Part shown: piece by piece, positions 17,439 to 27,990 of the stretch
Position numbering within the stretch: the stretch's first letter is position 1
Layout of the letters: every line of letters starts with the position of its first letter
Made by a program: the position numbers and the translations under genes
NCBI GenBank assembly: GCA_029861845.1
Contig: JAOTYM010000034.1
Coordinates: forward strand, 1 to 39,166
DNA: 39,166 bases
Direction: 5' to 3'
Source: Gammaproteobacteria bacterium
Lineage (GTDB): Bacteria > Pseudomonadota > Gammaproteobacteria > Acidiferrobacterales > SPGG2
The notes under the pieces: generated by a model
What the model was told of the DNA's origin: nothing
The model's input: only the letters and a program-made list of their open reading frames with translations
The model's database searches: none

Positions 17439-18545
17439 ATGTCTGGAAATACCTTCGGTAAGCTGTTCTCGATCACGACCTTTGGCGAAAGTCATGGTAA
17501 GGCCCTCGGCTGTGTTGTCGACGGCTGCCCGCCCGGGCTTGAGCTGTCGGAAGCCGACATCCAACCCGATCTCGATCGGCGCCGGCCGGGAAAGACTCGC
17601 TACACGACCCAACGTCGGGAGGAGGATAGGGTGGAAATCCTATCTGGTGTGTTTGAGGGACGGACCACGGGGACACCCATCGGCCTGGTTGTCCAGAACA
17701 CCGATGCCCGACCTAAGGATTACTCCAAGATTATGGATCGCTTTCGGCCGGGGCATGCCGACTATGTATATCAACAAAAGTATGGTATCCGCGACTATCG
17801 CGGCGGCGGTCGTGCGTCGGCGCGCGAAACCACAATGCGGGTCGCCGCCGGCGCCATTGCCAAGAAATATCTGCGCGTACGCTATGGCACAACCGTCCGC
17901 GGCTATCTTGCCCAGCTCGGCCCGATAAAAGCGGAACAGCTTGACTGGGACGAAGTCGAGCGCAATCCGTTCTTTTGCCCGGATGCCCGCAAGGTAAAGG
18001 AAATGGAGTCTCACATAAATGAGCTACGCAAAGACGGCGATTCGATTGGGGCTCGCATCAACGTCGTCGCCAGTGGCGTGCCAGTGGGTTTGGGCGAACC
18101 CGTTTTCGACAAGCTAGACGCCGAGATCGCGCGCGCCTTAATCAGCATTAACGCGGTTAAGGGTGTGGAGATCGGTGCCGGTTTTAGCTCTATCGAACAG
18201 CGGGGTAGTGAACACCGTGACGAGATTACCCCGGACGGATTTCTAAGCAATGATGCCGGCGGTATTCTCGGCGGTATTTCTACTGGCCAAGATATCGTTG
18301 CCAGTATCGCGCTTAAGCCAACTTCCAGTATCCGCATACCGGGACGCACCGTAAACTTGAACGGCGATCAGACCGATATCGTTACCACCGGGCGCCACGA
18401 CCCTTGCGTCGGCATTCGCGCGACACCGATCGCTGAGGCCATGCTTGCCATTGTGCTGATGGACCACGCGCTACGCCACCGGGCACAAAATATCGATGTT
18501 GAAACGACATCATTGGTGAGCGCTTCACCTAAGAAGAAGAACTAA
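17439..18545 (+). CDS. aroC: Chorismate synthase
   Basis: Last step of the shikimate pathway: 5-enolpyruvylshikimate-3-phosphate to chorismate, using reduced FMN. 368 aa, normal length. The N-terminus [20 protein letters not shown] and the segments [27 protein letters not shown] and [11 protein letters not shown] are the family signatures, including the FMN/substrate His and Arg residues. No obvious ribosome binding site precedes ATG 17439. It starts 68 bases after the truncated MipA gene and overlaps the stop of the convergent small gene by 4 bases. Confidence 0.97.
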   Translation: MSGNTFGKLFSITTFGESHGKALGCVVDGCPPGLELSEADIQPDLDRRRPGKTRYTTQRREEDRVEILSGVFEGRTTGTPIGLVVQNTDARPKDYSKIMDRFRPGHADYVYQQKYGIRDYRGGGRASARETTMRVAAGAIAKKYLRVRYGTTVRGYLAQLGPIKAEQLDWDEVERNPFFCPDARKVKEMESHINELRKDGDSIGARINVVASGVPVGLGEPVFDKLDAEIARALISINAVKGVEIGAGFSSIEQRGSEHRDEITPDGFLSNDAGGILGGISTGQDIVASIALKPTSSIRIPGRTVNLNGDQTDIVTTGRHDPCVGIRATPIAEAMLAIVLMDHALRHRAQNIDVETTSLVSASPKKKN

Positions 18546-19000
18546 GACTTGTCTCGGTGAGGAGCTAGGCGAGATTGATTAAAACGTCGGTAGCGGAAAT
18601 TATCTAGTTGAATGACATCCGCTTTCGGGGATTCGTCGGTGGCGTGCTTGGATTGTCGTTTCTCCCCGTTTTCCTGCCCGCCTTGTTTACTAAACGCCTG
18701 GTCGACGGCGGTGCACAACGCGTCTATCAACTGAAACGCATCGACATCGGTTCGTAACGAACGCAATACCTTAAGCCGTATCGGCGTCATGGCCTTGAAG
18801 GTTGGTTTTCGTTTAACCGGATCGGTCAAGTGGCGGCAGTTATTCTCTAGATAGATGGCCTTTATGAGTTCCGTCATTAACTCGTGGTGCAGCGGTGAGC
18901 ATTCGAACACATCCCGGGCGCCGGTGGCAGACGGGTTCACCGGTACCTGATGATAGCCGAGACACTCCTCGAGATGCTCTAGCAGCTGTTTGAAGTTCAT
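18542..19000 (-). CDS. Hypothetical protein, 152 aa, coupled to a LysR gene
   Basis: ATG 19000 overlaps the TGA of the upstream LysR gene (ATGA) and its own stop overlaps the end of convergent aroC. The first 110 residues look helical ([55 protein letters not shown]); the last 40 are polar and basic and probably disordered. No signal peptide or membrane helix. I do not recognise the family. Tight coupling suggests a joint role with, or simple co-expression with, the regulator. Confidence 0.65.
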   Translation of the reverse strand: MNFKQLLEHLEECLGYHQVPVNPSATGARDVFECSPLHHELMTELIKAIYLENNCRHLTDPVKRKPTFKAMTPIRLKVLRSLRTDVDAFQLIDALCTAVDQAFSKQGGQENGEKRQSKHATDESPKADVIQLDNFRYRRFNQSRLAPHRDKS

Positions 19001-19869
19001 GACGTTTCTTCTTTAATCGTGCCAATCATAGCCTGGCCCGCGTTCGATAATGTTCGCGCACGGTGCAAGACAATACCTAATTCGCGCCGAATGTGCACGC
19101 GATCAATGTGAACTACTTTCAGCTCATCGTCAATCATGGTGCGTGGCAGCGCACTCCAGCCGAGACCAATAGCGGCCAGCATCCTTAATACCTCTAGGTA
19201 ATTGGTTGACATGGCCACATTGAGTTCATGGCGTATGGGCGCGAGTGCCGCCAGAACAATCTCGCGGGTATACGTGCCAGGGCCGGGCAAGATAGCCGGG
19301 TACTCGACCAAATTGTTGGGCTTAATCCGTGTTCGCCGGGCCAGCGGATGCGATCGCCCGACCACGATCTCGAGTGGATCGTCCCAGACTGGCACGCGCT
19401 CGATATTGGAATAGTCCCTAGGGGGGAGCGTCACCACGGCTAGTTCGAGCTGCCCCTGCTGGATCGCGGTGCATGCGACTTCGGAGTCCATGAAATGTAG
19501 GTCCAGGCTCACTTCTGGATAGGCTTCGTGGAAGCGTTTGAGCACTGCCGGTAGACGGTGTAGCCCTGCATGATGGCTAGTCGCCATGGATAGCGTGCCC
19601 CTGACCGGCCCCGATTGCGCCGGCAGACTGCGCTTGGCGTCCTCGACCTGGCTCAGTATTGTCTGCGCGCGGACCAGTAGCGTGCGCCCGGCCTCGGTTA
19701 AGTGGATGCCACGCCCGATGCGGTCGAATAGCCGTGTCCCGAGCTCCCCCTCAAGCGTGCCTATACGCTTGCTGACCGCCGGCTGGGTCAGGTAGATTTG
19801 CGCCGCCGCGCGTGAGAACGAGCCAGTTTCGGCGACAGCCACGAACGCCCGCAAGGCCTCAAAGTCCAT
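18997..19869 (-). CDS. LysR-family transcriptional regulator
   Basis: 290 aa. N-terminal winged helix-turn-helix (1-60: FVAVAETGSFSRAAAQIYLT, QPAVSKRIGTLEGELGTRLF) with linker helix, then the two-lobed effector domain (about 90-290). It is divergently transcribed from leuC with 93 bases between the starts, the usual arrangement for a LysR protein that controls the neighbouring operon and itself, so a role in leucine biosynthesis is inferred. A T-N11-A type dyad lies in the gap. Followed by a coupled 152-aa gene. The effector is not predictable; it is not clearly LeuO. Confidence 0.92.
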   Translation of the reverse strand: MDFEALRAFVAVAETGSFSRAAAQIYLTQPAVSKRIGTLEGELGTRLFDRIGRGIHLTEAGRTLLVRAQTILSQVEDAKRSLPAQSGPVRGTLSMATSHHAGLHRLPAVLKRFHEAYPEVSLDLHFMDSEVACTAIQQGQLELAVVTLPPRDYSNIERVPVWDDPLEIVVGRSHPLARRTRIKPNNLVEYPAILPGPGTYTREIVLAALAPIRHELNVAMSTNYLEVLRMLAAIGLGWSALPRTMIDDELKVVHIDRVHIRRELGIVLHRARTLSNAGQAMIGTIKEETS

Positions 19870-19892
19870 AACGAATAAGAATCGATCCTATG

Positions 19893-19917
19893 ATAAATAT
19901 GAATTGGAGTTATTTAT
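19893..19917. promoter_or_regulatory. Candidate LysR box between lysR and leuC
   Basis: ATAAATA (19893-19899) and TATTTAT (19911-19917) are perfect inverted repeats separated by 11 bases, the spacing expected for a LysR dyad. It lies midway between the divergent starts, 24 bases upstream of the regulator's ATG and 45 upstream of leuC. Confidence 0.5.
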
Positions 19918-19962
19918 ACAGCTCAAATAGTCTAATCACAACACCCGCTCGGTAATGTCGAC

Positions 19963-21369
19963 ATGATTGCAAAGACGCTGTACGACAAGGTTTGGGATGC
20001 CCATGTGGTTCGCAGTGATCCCGATGGCACCACCTTGCTCTATATAGATCGCCACCTGGTCCATGAAGTGACTTCACCGCAGGCCTTCGAGGGCCTGCGG
20101 CTCGCCAACCGCAGGCCTTGGCGCATCGATGCCGCCCTGGCGGTAGCCGACCACAACGTGCCGACGACGGATCGCAGTCAGGGGATCGACGATCCGGTTT
20201 CACGCATACAGGTCGAGGCGTTGGACAGTAATTGCCAGGAGTACGGCATTACTGTGTTCGATATGCACGATCTTCGCCAAGGCATTGTGCACGTCATCGG
20301 CCCCGAGCAAGGCGCCACCTTGCCCGGTATGACCGTGGTGTGTGGTGACTCGCACACCACCACGCATGGCGCCTTTGGTGCCCTGGCTTTCGGTATCGGC
20401 ACCTCCGAGGTCGAACATGTGCTGGCGACGCAATGCTTGATTCAGAAGAAATCCGGCAACATGCGCATCATGGTCGACAATCAAGTGGGTGTGGGTGTAA
20501 CCGGTAAGGATATTGTGCTCGCGGTGATCGGCGAGATCGGTATGGCTGGCGGCACCGGGCACACGTTGGAATTCGCTGGCGACGCCATCCGCGCCTTGTC
20601 TATGGAAGGCCGCATGACCGTTTGCAACATGAGCATCGAAGCGGGTGCGCGGGCCGGCTTGATTGCGGTGGACGATAAGACGATCGATTATGTACGTGGC
20701 CGACCGTTTGCGCCCAAGGGCAGACTTTGGGAACAGGCGGTGCAGGCATGGCAGGATCTAAAGAGCGACGACGACGCCGTATTCGACCGCACGGTACATT
20801 TCGACGCCACTACCATTAAACCGCAAGTGACCTGGGGCACATCACCAGAAATGGTGGTACCGATAGATGGTCGTGTGCCCGACCCGGAAAAAGAAGATGA
20901 CGCAATCAAGCGCGAAGGTATGCAACGCGCCCTCGAATACATGGGTCTACAACCTGGCAAGGCGCTAGAAGATATTCCGCTCGACAAGGTATTCATCGGC
21001 TCGTGCACCAATGCGCGCATTGAAGACCTCCGTGCGGCGGCCAATGTCATTCGCGGTCACAAGGTTGCCGCCAGCCTCAAGCAGGCGATGGTGGTGCCGG
21101 GATCGGGATTAGTGAAACAGCAAGCTGAATCTGAGGGTCTGGACAAAATCTTCCGCGAGGCGGGATTTGAGTGGCGCGAGCCCGGTTGTTCCATGTGCTT
21201 GGCGATGAACGCCGACCGGCTAGAGAGCGGCGAGCGTTGCGCATCGACCTCGAATCGTAACTTTGAGGGTCGGCAAGGACAGGGCGGGCGTACTCATCTG
21301 GTGAGTCCGGCCATGGCCGCCGCTGCGGCGATCGCCGGCCATTTTGTCGACGTTCGAGAGTGGGACTAA
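19963..21369 (+). CDS. leuC: 3-isopropylmalate dehydratase large subunit
   Basis: Aconitase-type enzyme that isomerises 2-isopropylmalate to 3-isopropylmalate in leucine synthesis, acting as a heterodimer with LeuD in the cytosol. 468 aa. The [4Fe-4S] ligands are Cys348 ([10 protein letters not shown]), Cys409 and Cys412 (GCSMCLAM), at nearly the E. coli positions. Other marks are [19 protein letters not shown] and [13 protein letters not shown]. Its TAA overlaps the leuD ATG by one base (TAATG), so the two subunits are translationally coupled. leuA is not in this window. Confidence 0.97.
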   Translation: MIAKTLYDKVWDAHVVRSDPDGTTLLYIDRHLVHEVTSPQAFEGLRLANRRPWRIDAALAVADHNVPTTDRSQGIDDPVSRIQVEALDSNCQEYGITVFDMHDLRQGIVHVIGPEQGATLPGMTVVCGDSHTTTHGAFGALAFGIGTSEVEHVLATQCLIQKKSGNMRIMVDNQVGVGVTGKDIVLAVIGEIGMAGGTGHTLEFAGDAIRALSMEGRMTVCNMSIEAGARAGLIAVDDKTIDYVRGRPFAPKGRLWEQAVQAWQDLKSDDDAVFDRTVHFDATTIKPQVTWGTSPEMVVPIDGRVPDPEKEDDAIKREGMQRALEYMGLQPGKALEDIPLDKVFIGSCTNARIEDLRAAANVIRGHKVAASLKQAMVVPGSGLVKQQAESEGLDKIFREAGFEWREPGCSMCLAMNADRLESGERCASTSNRNFEGRQGQGGRTHLVSPAMAAAAAIAGHFVDVREWD

Positions 21370-22007
21370 TGCAAAAATTCGAAAAGCTGACTGGACTTGT
21401 GGTACCAATAGATCGATCGAATGTCGATACCGACGCGATTATTCCAAAGCAGTTTTTGAAATCGATTCACCGTACTGGGTTTGGTCCCAACCTGTTCGAT
21501 GCCTGGCGCTATTTGGATCATGGTGAACCGGGCATGGACAATAGCAAGCGTCCATTGAATGCGGATTTCGTGCTGAATGACGAGCGCTATCAGGGCGCAC
21601 AAATCTTGATTGCGCGCACCAACTTCGGTTGTGGTTCTTCGCGCGAGCACGCAGTGTGGGCGTTGCAGGATTACGGCATACGCGCAGTGGTGGCGCCAAG
21701 CTTCGCCGATATCTTTTACAACAACTGTTTCAAGAACGGTATGTTGCCGGTGGTATTAGAAGAGAATGACATGGATCAGTTATTTAAAGAGGCCGAGGCA
21801 ACGCCGGGCTACAGTTTGGACGTCGATTTGTCGGCGCAGACGGTGATGACACCCGGCGACGACGTGTTTAGGTTCAATGTCGATGGATTTCGTAAGCAGT
21901 GTCTTTTGGATGGCCTCGACGACATCGGCCTTACCTTACAACATCGACAACACATCGAAGCCTACGAGCAACGTCGACGTAGCGAAGCACCCTGGTTGTT
22001 TCGGTGA
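21369..22007 (+). CDS. leuD: 3-isopropylmalate dehydratase small subunit
   Basis: 212 aa from ATG 21369, which overlaps the leuC stop. It is the swivel domain of isopropylmalate isomerase: [17 protein letters not shown] near residue 18, [15 protein letters not shown], and [15 protein letters not shown] with [16 protein letters not shown] are the family signatures for substrate binding. A GTG three codons upstream (21360) is in frame but gives no better N-terminus. Confidence 0.97.
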   Translation: MQKFEKLTGLVVPIDRSNVDTDAIIPKQFLKSIHRTGFGPNLFDAWRYLDHGEPGMDNSKRPLNADFVLNDERYQGAQILIARTNFGCGSSREHAVWALQDYGIRAVVAPSFADIFYNNCFKNGMLPVVLEENDMDQLFKEAEATPGYSLDVDLSAQTVMTPGDDVFRFNVDGFRKQCLLDGLDDIGLTLQHRQHIEAYEQRRRSEAPWLFR

Positions 22008-22047
22008 GGCACGGTTCGCATCTAAACCCTTCCGCGTAAGGCCAATC

Positions 22048-23130
22048 ATGCCAAAGAAAATAGCGATACTACCGGGTGACGGTATCGGGCCGGAGATCGT
22101 CGCCGAGGCGGTAAAGGTATTAGAGCGTCTACGCCAAGATTGCGGCCTTGATGTAGAACTCGAGTATGCACCCGTGGGCGGTGTCGCCTATGATACGCAT
22201 GGCACGACGCTACCCGACGAGACGTTGGCGTTGGCGCGCGCGGCTGATGCCATATTGTTGGGCGCCGCGGGCGGGCCTAAATGGGATCAACTCGACACCG
22301 CCTTGCGCCCGGAAAAGGCATTGTTGCGCCTACGTTCGGAGCTAGTGTTGTTTTCGAACCTACGCCCAACCATCTTGTACCCGCAGCTCGCCGATGCATC
22401 GAGTTTGAAGGCAGAGGTAGTCACCGATCTCGATATAATGATCGTGCGCGAGCTTACCGGCGGGATTTATTTTGGTCAGCCACGCGGTGTGCGTACGCTC
22501 GAGAACGGTGAACGCCAAGCTTACAACACACTGGTGTATTCTGAATCTGAAATCAAGCGTATCGCCCACTCCGCCTTCCGTATCGCCGGCAAGCGTAGCG
22601 GCAAGCTGTGTTCGGTCGATAAGGCCAACGTGCTCGAGAGCAGCGTGTTGTGGCGTGAAGTGGTGACCGAGCTGGGAAACGAGTATCCCGATGTCACCTT
22701 GAGTCATATGTATGTCGACAATGCCGCCATGCAACTGGTTAGGGCGCCCAAGCAATTCGACGTTATCGTCACCGGTAATATGTTTGGTGACATTCTATCC
22801 GATGCCGCCGCCATGTTGACGGGTTCTATCGGCATGTTGCCGTCGGCATCGCTAGACACCCAAGGAAAGGGCCTGTACGAGCCGGTGCACGGATCCGCGC
22901 CTGACATCACGGGTCAAGGGCTGGCCAATCCGCTGGCGACCATTCTGTCTACCGCCATGTTGTTGCGCTATTCGTTGGACGAGCCAGAGATGGCCAAGCG
23001 CATAGAGCGGGCCATCTCACAGACGCTCGATGCGGGTTTGCGCACTGCCGATATCTTCCGTGATGTCGGTCGGCAGGTGAGCACGAGCGAGATGGGAGAT
23101 GCGGTTGCCCAGGCGCTAGCGACAAATTAA
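22048..23130 (+). CDS. leuB: 3-isopropylmalate dehydrogenase
   Basis: Oxidatively decarboxylates 3-isopropylmalate to 2-ketoisocaproate with NAD. 360 aa from ATG 22048 ([17 protein letters not shown]); the open frame begins inside leuD but only this start gives the family N-terminus, with TAAGG upstream. Visible motifs are [11 protein letters not shown], the substrate-binding [27 protein letters not shown], and the metal-binding [17 protein letters not shown]. It follows leuD by 40 bases and completes leuCDB. Confidence 0.97.
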   Translation: MPKKIAILPGDGIGPEIVAEAVKVLERLRQDCGLDVELEYAPVGGVAYDTHGTTLPDETLALARAADAILLGAAGGPKWDQLDTALRPEKALLRLRSELVLFSNLRPTILYPQLADASSLKAEVVTDLDIMIVRELTGGIYFGQPRGVRTLENGERQAYNTLVYSESEIKRIAHSAFRIAGKRSGKLCSVDKANVLESSVLWREVVTELGNEYPDVTLSHMYVDNAAMQLVRAPKQFDVIVTGNMFGDILSDAAAMLTGSIGMLPSASLDTQGKGLYEPVHGSAPDITGQGLANPLATILSTAMLLRYSLDEPEMAKRIERAISQTLDAGLRTADIFRDVGRQVSTSEMGDAVAQALATN

Positions 23131-23168
23131 CCGCTTTTTTTCTCCAACCCGTTTATGAGATTGCCTCA

Positions 23169-24191
23169 ATGAGTAAGCTGTTTGATATAGCGGTTCTCGG
23201 TGCCACCGGTGCCGTGGGTGAAGCCATGTTGTCCATTCTTGCGGAACGTCAGTTTCCGGTTGCCTCTGTTTATGCACTGGTCTCCAGCCGTTCTGCCGGG
23301 TCGGAAGTGAACTTCGGTAACAAACGCTTGACTACCCAAGACGCCAGCACGTTTGATTTTAGGGATGTGCAAGTGGGTCTGTTTTCGGCCGGTGCCTCGG
23401 TGTCGGCCCAGTACGCGCCCGAGGCCGCCGCCGCCGGTTGTATCGTGATCGACAATACGTCCAAGTATCGTTACGACGACGATATTCCGTTGGTCGTACC
23501 AGAGGTGAACCCCGATGCCATCGCCAACTATGAGAATCGGGGCATTATCGCTAACCCCAATTGTTCCACCATCCAGATGGTGGTGGCCCTTAAGCCGATC
23601 CATGATGCGGTAGGTGTAGAGCGCATTAACGTGTGTACGTATCAAGCGGTGTCGGGGGCCGGTAAGAAGGCGATCGACGAGCTAGCGGCGCAGACGGCCG
23701 CCCTGCTGAACGGCAGGCCGGTGGACGTCCAAGTCCATCCCAAACAGATCGCCTTTAATGCGCTACCCCACATTGATGAATTCCAAGACAACGGCTATAC
23801 CAAAGAAGAGATGAAACTTGTCTGGGAGACCCAGAAGATTCTGGCTGACGACAACATCAGGGTAAATGCCACGACCGTGCGGGTACCCGTTTTTTACGGC
23901 CATTCGGAGGCGGTGCACATCGAGACCCGCGAGAAAATCACCGCCGAGGCGGCGCGAGAACTGCTCATGAAGGCACCGGGCATAAAGGTTTTAGACAAGC
24001 GTGCGCCTGGTGGCTATCCGACCGCGGTCACTGAATCGGCGGGAGACGACAGCGTCTTTGTCGGCCGTATACGCGAGGACATCTCCCATCCTCGAGGTCT
24101 AGACCTGTGGGTAGTCGCCGATAACGTGCGAAAGGGGGCTGCCCTGAATAGTGTCCAGATTGCCGAGCATTTTGTGAAAGACTATTTATAA
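23169..24191 (+). CDS. asd: Aspartate-semialdehyde dehydrogenase
   Basis: Makes aspartate semialdehyde from aspartyl phosphate with NADPH, feeding lysine, diaminopimelate, threonine and methionine synthesis. 340 aa. It has the nucleotide-binding AVLGATGAVGEAML near the N-terminus, active-site Cys132 in NPNCSTIQM, the phosphate-binding YQAVSGAGKKAIDEL, and the C-terminal catalytic region with VPVFYGHSEAVHIE. The position between leuB and fimV is the common gammaproteobacterial arrangement. It starts 38 bases after leuB and is probably in the same transcript. Confidence 0.97.
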   Translation: MSKLFDIAVLGATGAVGEAMLSILAERQFPVASVYALVSSRSAGSEVNFGNKRLTTQDASTFDFRDVQVGLFSAGASVSAQYAPEAAAAGCIVIDNTSKYRYDDDIPLVVPEVNPDAIANYENRGIIANPNCSTIQMVVALKPIHDAVGVERINVCTYQAVSGAGKKAIDELAAQTAALLNGRPVDVQVHPKQIAFNALPHIDEFQDNGYTKEEMKLVWETQKILADDNIRVNATTVRVPVFYGHSEAVHIETREKITAEAARELLMKAPGIKVLDKRAPGGYPTAVTESAGDDSVFVGRIREDISHPRGLDLWVVADNVRKGAALNSVQIAEHFVKDYL

Positions 24192-24258
24192 ACTATAGTT
24201 ATTAGGGGTTTATAAAGACCGTTGCTATCATAGTAATATAACTGTCAGTAATATAAGC

Positions 24259-24264
24259 TATAAT
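24259..24264 (+). promoter_or_regulatory. Candidate -10 element upstream of fimV
   Basis: A perfect TATAAT in an AT-rich 70-bp gap between asd and fimV, about 42 bases before ATG 24306. No good -35 lies at 16-18 bases, so this is weak evidence for a separate fimV promoter. Confidence 0.3.
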
Positions 24265-24305
24265 TGGCTGAGAGGCGTATTACAGACTGCGTAAGATCAG
24301 GGGTG

Positions 24306-27300
24306 ATGTACGTAAACCGACCGACCAAGTTAAGGACTAGGGCGGCACGGCTCGTTATTTTGGGTGCCGTGATCGCCATGGCGCCTGCAGTGGCCCATGC
24401 GCTTGGCCTTGGCAACCTTCGCGTAAACTCGGCGCTGAACGAGTCTCTGAATGCCGAGATTGATTTTACTTCGATCAGCAAACGAGAGTTAAAGAGCCTC
24501 AATGTCAGCCTGGCATCACGGGCAGACTTTGATGGCGCCGGGGTCGAAAGGCTCCCCTACCTAGCAGGTATCAAGTTCACCTTGGCTAAGCGTCTCGATG
24601 GCCGCTCTTTTCTGCAGTTGCAGAGCGAGCACCCAATAAGAGAGCCGTTTCTACACTTCCTGTTGCAGGTGGAATGGGCCGGGGGTCGCCTGGTTCGGGA
24701 GTTCACCGCCCTTATAGACCCGCCTTATTTGGTAGCGGGCAGGTTGCCGAATATTCAGGCGCCACAAACGCCGACTGCAGAATCGGAACCGGTGATGACC
24801 CAACCCGCCGAAGCTGTAGTTCAGCCGCTTACACCCGAGCCCGCACTGCAGGCCGAAACCCAGGTTGCAGAAATGACGCCCGAGGTTTCCGAGGACGCGG
24901 AGCCTATTGAAGCCATGGAACCGATGGCATCGGCGGAGCCTCAGGTCGAGGCGCTCGGGCCGGATATGGGCGATGATTCGGCAGCGATGTTGTCGGCAGA
25001 TGGTGGACCCATGGTCGAAGAGGCCCCCGATATCGCCATGACCGAGTCCGCTGACCAGTTTGTTGAGCCGTTACCACTCGATGACACGGCTGGGCCGACC
25101 GCGGTTCAACCCGAGGGAATGATGATGGGTACTGGCCCCAATTGGGCCAACATCGCCGAGTATGAAGTACAGCGTGGCGACACCCTGTGGGGCATCGCCC
25201 AACAAATTAGTATGGACCCAACCTTGACCGCTGAACAAGTGATCATGGCGCTTTACGAAACAAACCCCGATGCGTTTTTCCGCAATAACGTTAATAACGT
25301 TTACGCTGGCAAGATACTACTTATACCCGAGCGAGAGACGATTGATCGGCTCGCCGCGCGCGACGCACGCAGGGTGTTTCTGGCGCAATACAGCGAATGG
25401 CAGGACTACAAGGTGCAGCTGGCTCGGGCAAGCGGTGCGATCGAAGTGGCGGAACCGGCAGGAGAAGAACCCGTAATGTCGCAGGCCGAGGAGAGTGCAG
25501 AGCCACTAGTTGAAACACCGTCCGAGCCGATGACGGAAGAGATCAAGGTAGCGGAGCAGCCGGTGGAAGAAGCGGTAGAACCAGAAGCGGCGATGCAACC
25601 TGAGATACAAGAGCCGCTGCAGGAAGAAAAGGTTGCCACCAGCGCTGGTACGGCCGCGCTTGCGGCCAAGGCCAAGCCACCGGCTGACTTACTAAAGATC
25701 GTTCGTGCTGCCATTAAGCGTGAAGGTAGCGAAGCGGGTAAGGTTGCCGAAGGTGAAGGCACCACCGATACGACTGACGCGGAGCAATTGGCCTTGGCTG
25801 AACGTGCGACCACACTCGAGGAGGCGCTTGAATCCAAGCAGATGGAGCAAGCGGAACTGAGCGAGCGCATCGGTACGGTAGAAACGCAAATCGAAAAACA
25901 AAAACGGCTTATCGAAATCGAGAATGAATCACTGGCCAAGGCGCAAGGTTCAGACACACAAACGACACCGACGCAGCCCGACACTGCCCTGGAGAAGAAA
26001 CCAGAGGAAGTAAAGGTCGCGGCTGCCGATACTAAGGCGACAACAGATCCGGCGAAAGTCGCGACGGCAAACACGCCAGACAAAAAGAAACTAACACCGC
26101 CAAAGAAACGCATCGCCCCCCCGCCAGCCGAACCTGAACCAGGCATCATGGCGATGATTCAGGAGGTCCTCGGTGGTATCGCTGGTGACCACATGACCAA
26201 GGCCGTCGGCGGCGTGGTCGCCTTAACGGCGCTCCTGGTCGGGCTCACATATGTCCGGCGTCGACGCCAGGCCGAAGCCGAGTTCGAGGAAAGCATTCTT
26301 ACCGATACCGGCGCTACCACTGAAGACATGGTGACGACTGAAAGTGGTGGCCAGAGCGCAGCTATGACCACATCCTCCGCCGGTAATACTTCGTTCCTAA
26401 GTGACTTTAGTCAGGGCGGAATGGGTAACATTTCCACCGACGAAGTCGACCCGTTGGCAGAGACCGAGGTATACCTGGCCTACGGCCGTGACGAGCAGGC
26501 AGAGGAGATTCTTAAGGAAGCCGTTGCTAAAGACCCGAGTCGCCAAGAGCTCAAAGTGAAACTGCTTGAAATCTATCATGGGCGCAACGACGTTGCTGCA
26601 TTTGAGACCATGGCGGAAGAGCTGTATGCGGCACAAGAGGGCCGCGGTGGTGAACTTTGGAACACGGTGGCGGAAATGGGCCGTAAGCTCAATCCCGGCA
26701 ATCCCATGTTTCAAGTCGTGGCGCCGGTGGCGGAGATTCCGACTGAGGAGCCCACTGTCCCGCCAGAAGTCGCATTTGAAGCGCCCGAGCCGGCGATGGA
26801 CTTTGAGGTCGCTGAAGCGGCGCCGGCCGATATGGGGTTCGATATGGATGCTGATGCCGGCCTTGATCTCAATGTGGGCGCCGACGATGCGCCGGCCGAC
26901 ACCGGGCTTGAGTTTGACCTGGATATGGATACCGATGTAGCGGCCGCCCCCGACGAGGCGGCCATTACCGAGGAGCCCTCGATCAGTGCCGATCCCGCCT
27001 TCTCAGATACGGCCGATGATTTGGCTGCGATGGGGTTAGAAGATGACGCCGGGGTCGCGGCGCTCGATCTTGGCGATGCGGCGGATACCGGGGCCGACTT
27101 CGATATCAGTGAGGGTACGGACGAAGGCGATCTAGCCGTGGCCGAGGATATTAGCGCCGCCGTCGATGTCGCGACCGACAGCGGTGACGTGCAGTGGGAC
27201 CTTGATTCAGATTCCGCTGAGGAGGCGGTTGCCGAAGTGGCTACCGATGCAGGCCCCTCCACCGATGATTCGCAACAGTGGGATGAAACAGCCACCAAAC

Positions 27301-27431
27301 TCGATCTGGCCAAGGCCTACGTCGATATGGGTGATGCCGAGGGTGCCCGCAGTATCCTTGATGAAGTCCTTGCCGAGGGTAACGACGAACAGAAGAAGCA
27401 AGCGGCCGAGCTAGCAGCTCAACTCGGTTGA
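24306..27431 (+). CDS. fimV: FimV-like polar hub protein with LysM domain
   Basis: Large inner-membrane protein of the FimV/TspA/HubP type that binds peptidoglycan and organises the cell pole and type IV pili. From ATG 24306: signal peptide (about 14-33), conserved N-terminal FimV domain (LGLGNLRVNSALNESLNAEI, ALIDPPYL) to about 155, acidic/Pro-rich linker, LysM domain (about 284-340, YEVQRGDTLWGIAQ), helical coiled-coil (about 495-550), transmembrane helix (about 630-650), then a very acidic cytoplasmic region and the C-terminal FimV domain (LDLAKAYVDMGDAEGARSIL, last 50 residues). 1041 aa is typical. TTG 24264 could extend it by 14 residues. Repetitive acidic codons make it a likely site for length variation. 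Confidence 0.93.
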   Translation: MYVNRPTKLRTRAARLVILGAVIAMAPAVAHALGLGNLRVNSALNESLNAEIDFTSISKRELKSLNVSLASRADFDGAGVERLPYLAGIKFTLAKRLDGRSFLQLQSEHPIREPFLHFLLQVEWAGGRLVREFTALIDPPYLVAGRLPNIQAPQTPTAESEPVMTQPAEAVVQPLTPEPALQAETQVAEMTPEVSEDAEPIEAMEPMASAEPQVEALGPDMGDDSAAMLSADGGPMVEEAPDIAMTESADQFVEPLPLDDTAGPTAVQPEGMMMGTGPNWANIAEYEVQRGDTLWGIAQQISMDPTLTAEQVIMALYETNPDAFFRNNVNNVYAGKILLIPERETIDRLAARDARRVFLAQYSEWQDYKVQLARASGAIEVAEPAGEEPVMSQAEESAEPLVETPSEPMTEEIKVAEQPVEEAVEPEAAMQPEIQEPLQEEKVATSAGTAALAAKAKPPADLLKIVRAAIKREGSEAGKVAEGEGTTDTTDAEQLALAERATTLEEALESKQMEQAELSERIGTVETQIEKQKRLIEIENESLAKAQGSDTQTTPTQPDTALEKKPEEVKVAAADTKATTDPAKVATANTPDKKKLTPPKKRIAPPPAEPEPGIMAMIQEVLGGIAGDHMTKAVGGVVALTALLVGLTYVRRRRQAEAEFEESILTDTGATTEDMVTTESGGQSAAMTTSSAGNTSFLSDFSQGGMGNISTDEVDPLAETEVYLAYGRDEQAEEILKEAVAKDPSRQELKVKLLEIYHGRNDVAAFETMAEELYAAQEGRGGELWNTVAEMGRKLNPGNPMFQVVAPVAEIPTEEPTVPPEVAFEAPEPAMDFEVAEAAPADMGFDMDADAGLDLNVGADDAPADTGLEFDLDMDTDVAAAPDEAAITEEPSISADPAFSDTADDLAAMGLEDDAGVAALDLGDAADTGADFDISEGTDEGDLAVAEDISAAVDVATDSGDVQWDLDSDSAEEAVAEVATDAGPSTDDSQQWDETATKLDLAKAYVDMGDAEGARSILDEVLAEGNDEQKKQAAELAAQLG

Positions 27432-27453
27432 GTAAGACTTGCGACAAAGAATC

Positions 27454-27951
27454 TCAACACTTCCTCTCTAAGGTAATAAAACTGAAGGCATAACGATGTC
27501 TTGCATCGACATCGTGTGTGTGTCGTTCCAGTTCGTGCCAATCACTCCATGTCAAATCGGGAAACAATGTGTCACCCTCGACGCATGCGTGGATGAATGT
27601 TAGGTAAAGTCGATGCGCCGACGGCAACATCTGTGCATATAGTTTGGCGCCACCGATTACAAAAAGCTCCGAATCCTCGCGCGCAATGTCTAGCGCCGCC
27701 TCAATAGAAGAAACGGCAACGCAACCACTTGTCAACCGGTCGGGTTGTGACGTGAGAACAATGTTGATTCGATGTGCCAATGGCTTGCCCAGTGACTCCC
27801 AGGTCTTTCGGCCCATGAGGATATGATGACCGGTTGTCAGGTTGCGAAAGTGTTTAAGGTCTGCCGGTAAGTGCCAGGGTAGGGCGTTGTCGATGCCAAT
27901 TACACCATTCTCTGCCATGGCGACGATCAAACAGATCCTTGGCGTAGGCAA
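27454..27951 (-). CDS. folA: Dihydrofolate reductase
   Basis: Reduces dihydrofolate to tetrahydrofolate with NADPH, regenerating the cofactor consumed by ThyA. 165 aa. Family marks: ENGVIGIDNALPWHLPADLKHF with the catalytic acidic residue position in the PADLKHF segment, MGRKTWESLG, and FVIGGAKLYAQMLP. The start is TTG 27951, supported by GAGGA 5 bases upstream; no ATG gives the right N-terminus. It lies 39 bases downstream of thyA on the same strand, a common operon pairing, and converges with fimV, with 22 bases between the stops and no clear terminator. Confidence 0.96.
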   Translation of the reverse strand: MPTPRICLIVAMAENGVIGIDNALPWHLPADLKHFRNLTTGHHILMGRKTWESLGKPLAHRINIVLTSQPDRLTSGCVAVSSIEAALDIAREDSELFVIGGAKLYAQMLPSAHRLYLTFIHACVEGDTLFPDLTWSDWHELERHTHDVDARHRYAFSFITLERKC

Positions 27952-27990
27952 TGGTTCCTCGAATGAATGGAGACTGTTGAGTGGCGACCC

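Noticed and set aside
25406-26149. 247-codon minus-strand open frame
   Set aside because: Antisense shadow of the low-complexity fimV coding region, composed mostly of Ser, Ala and Val.
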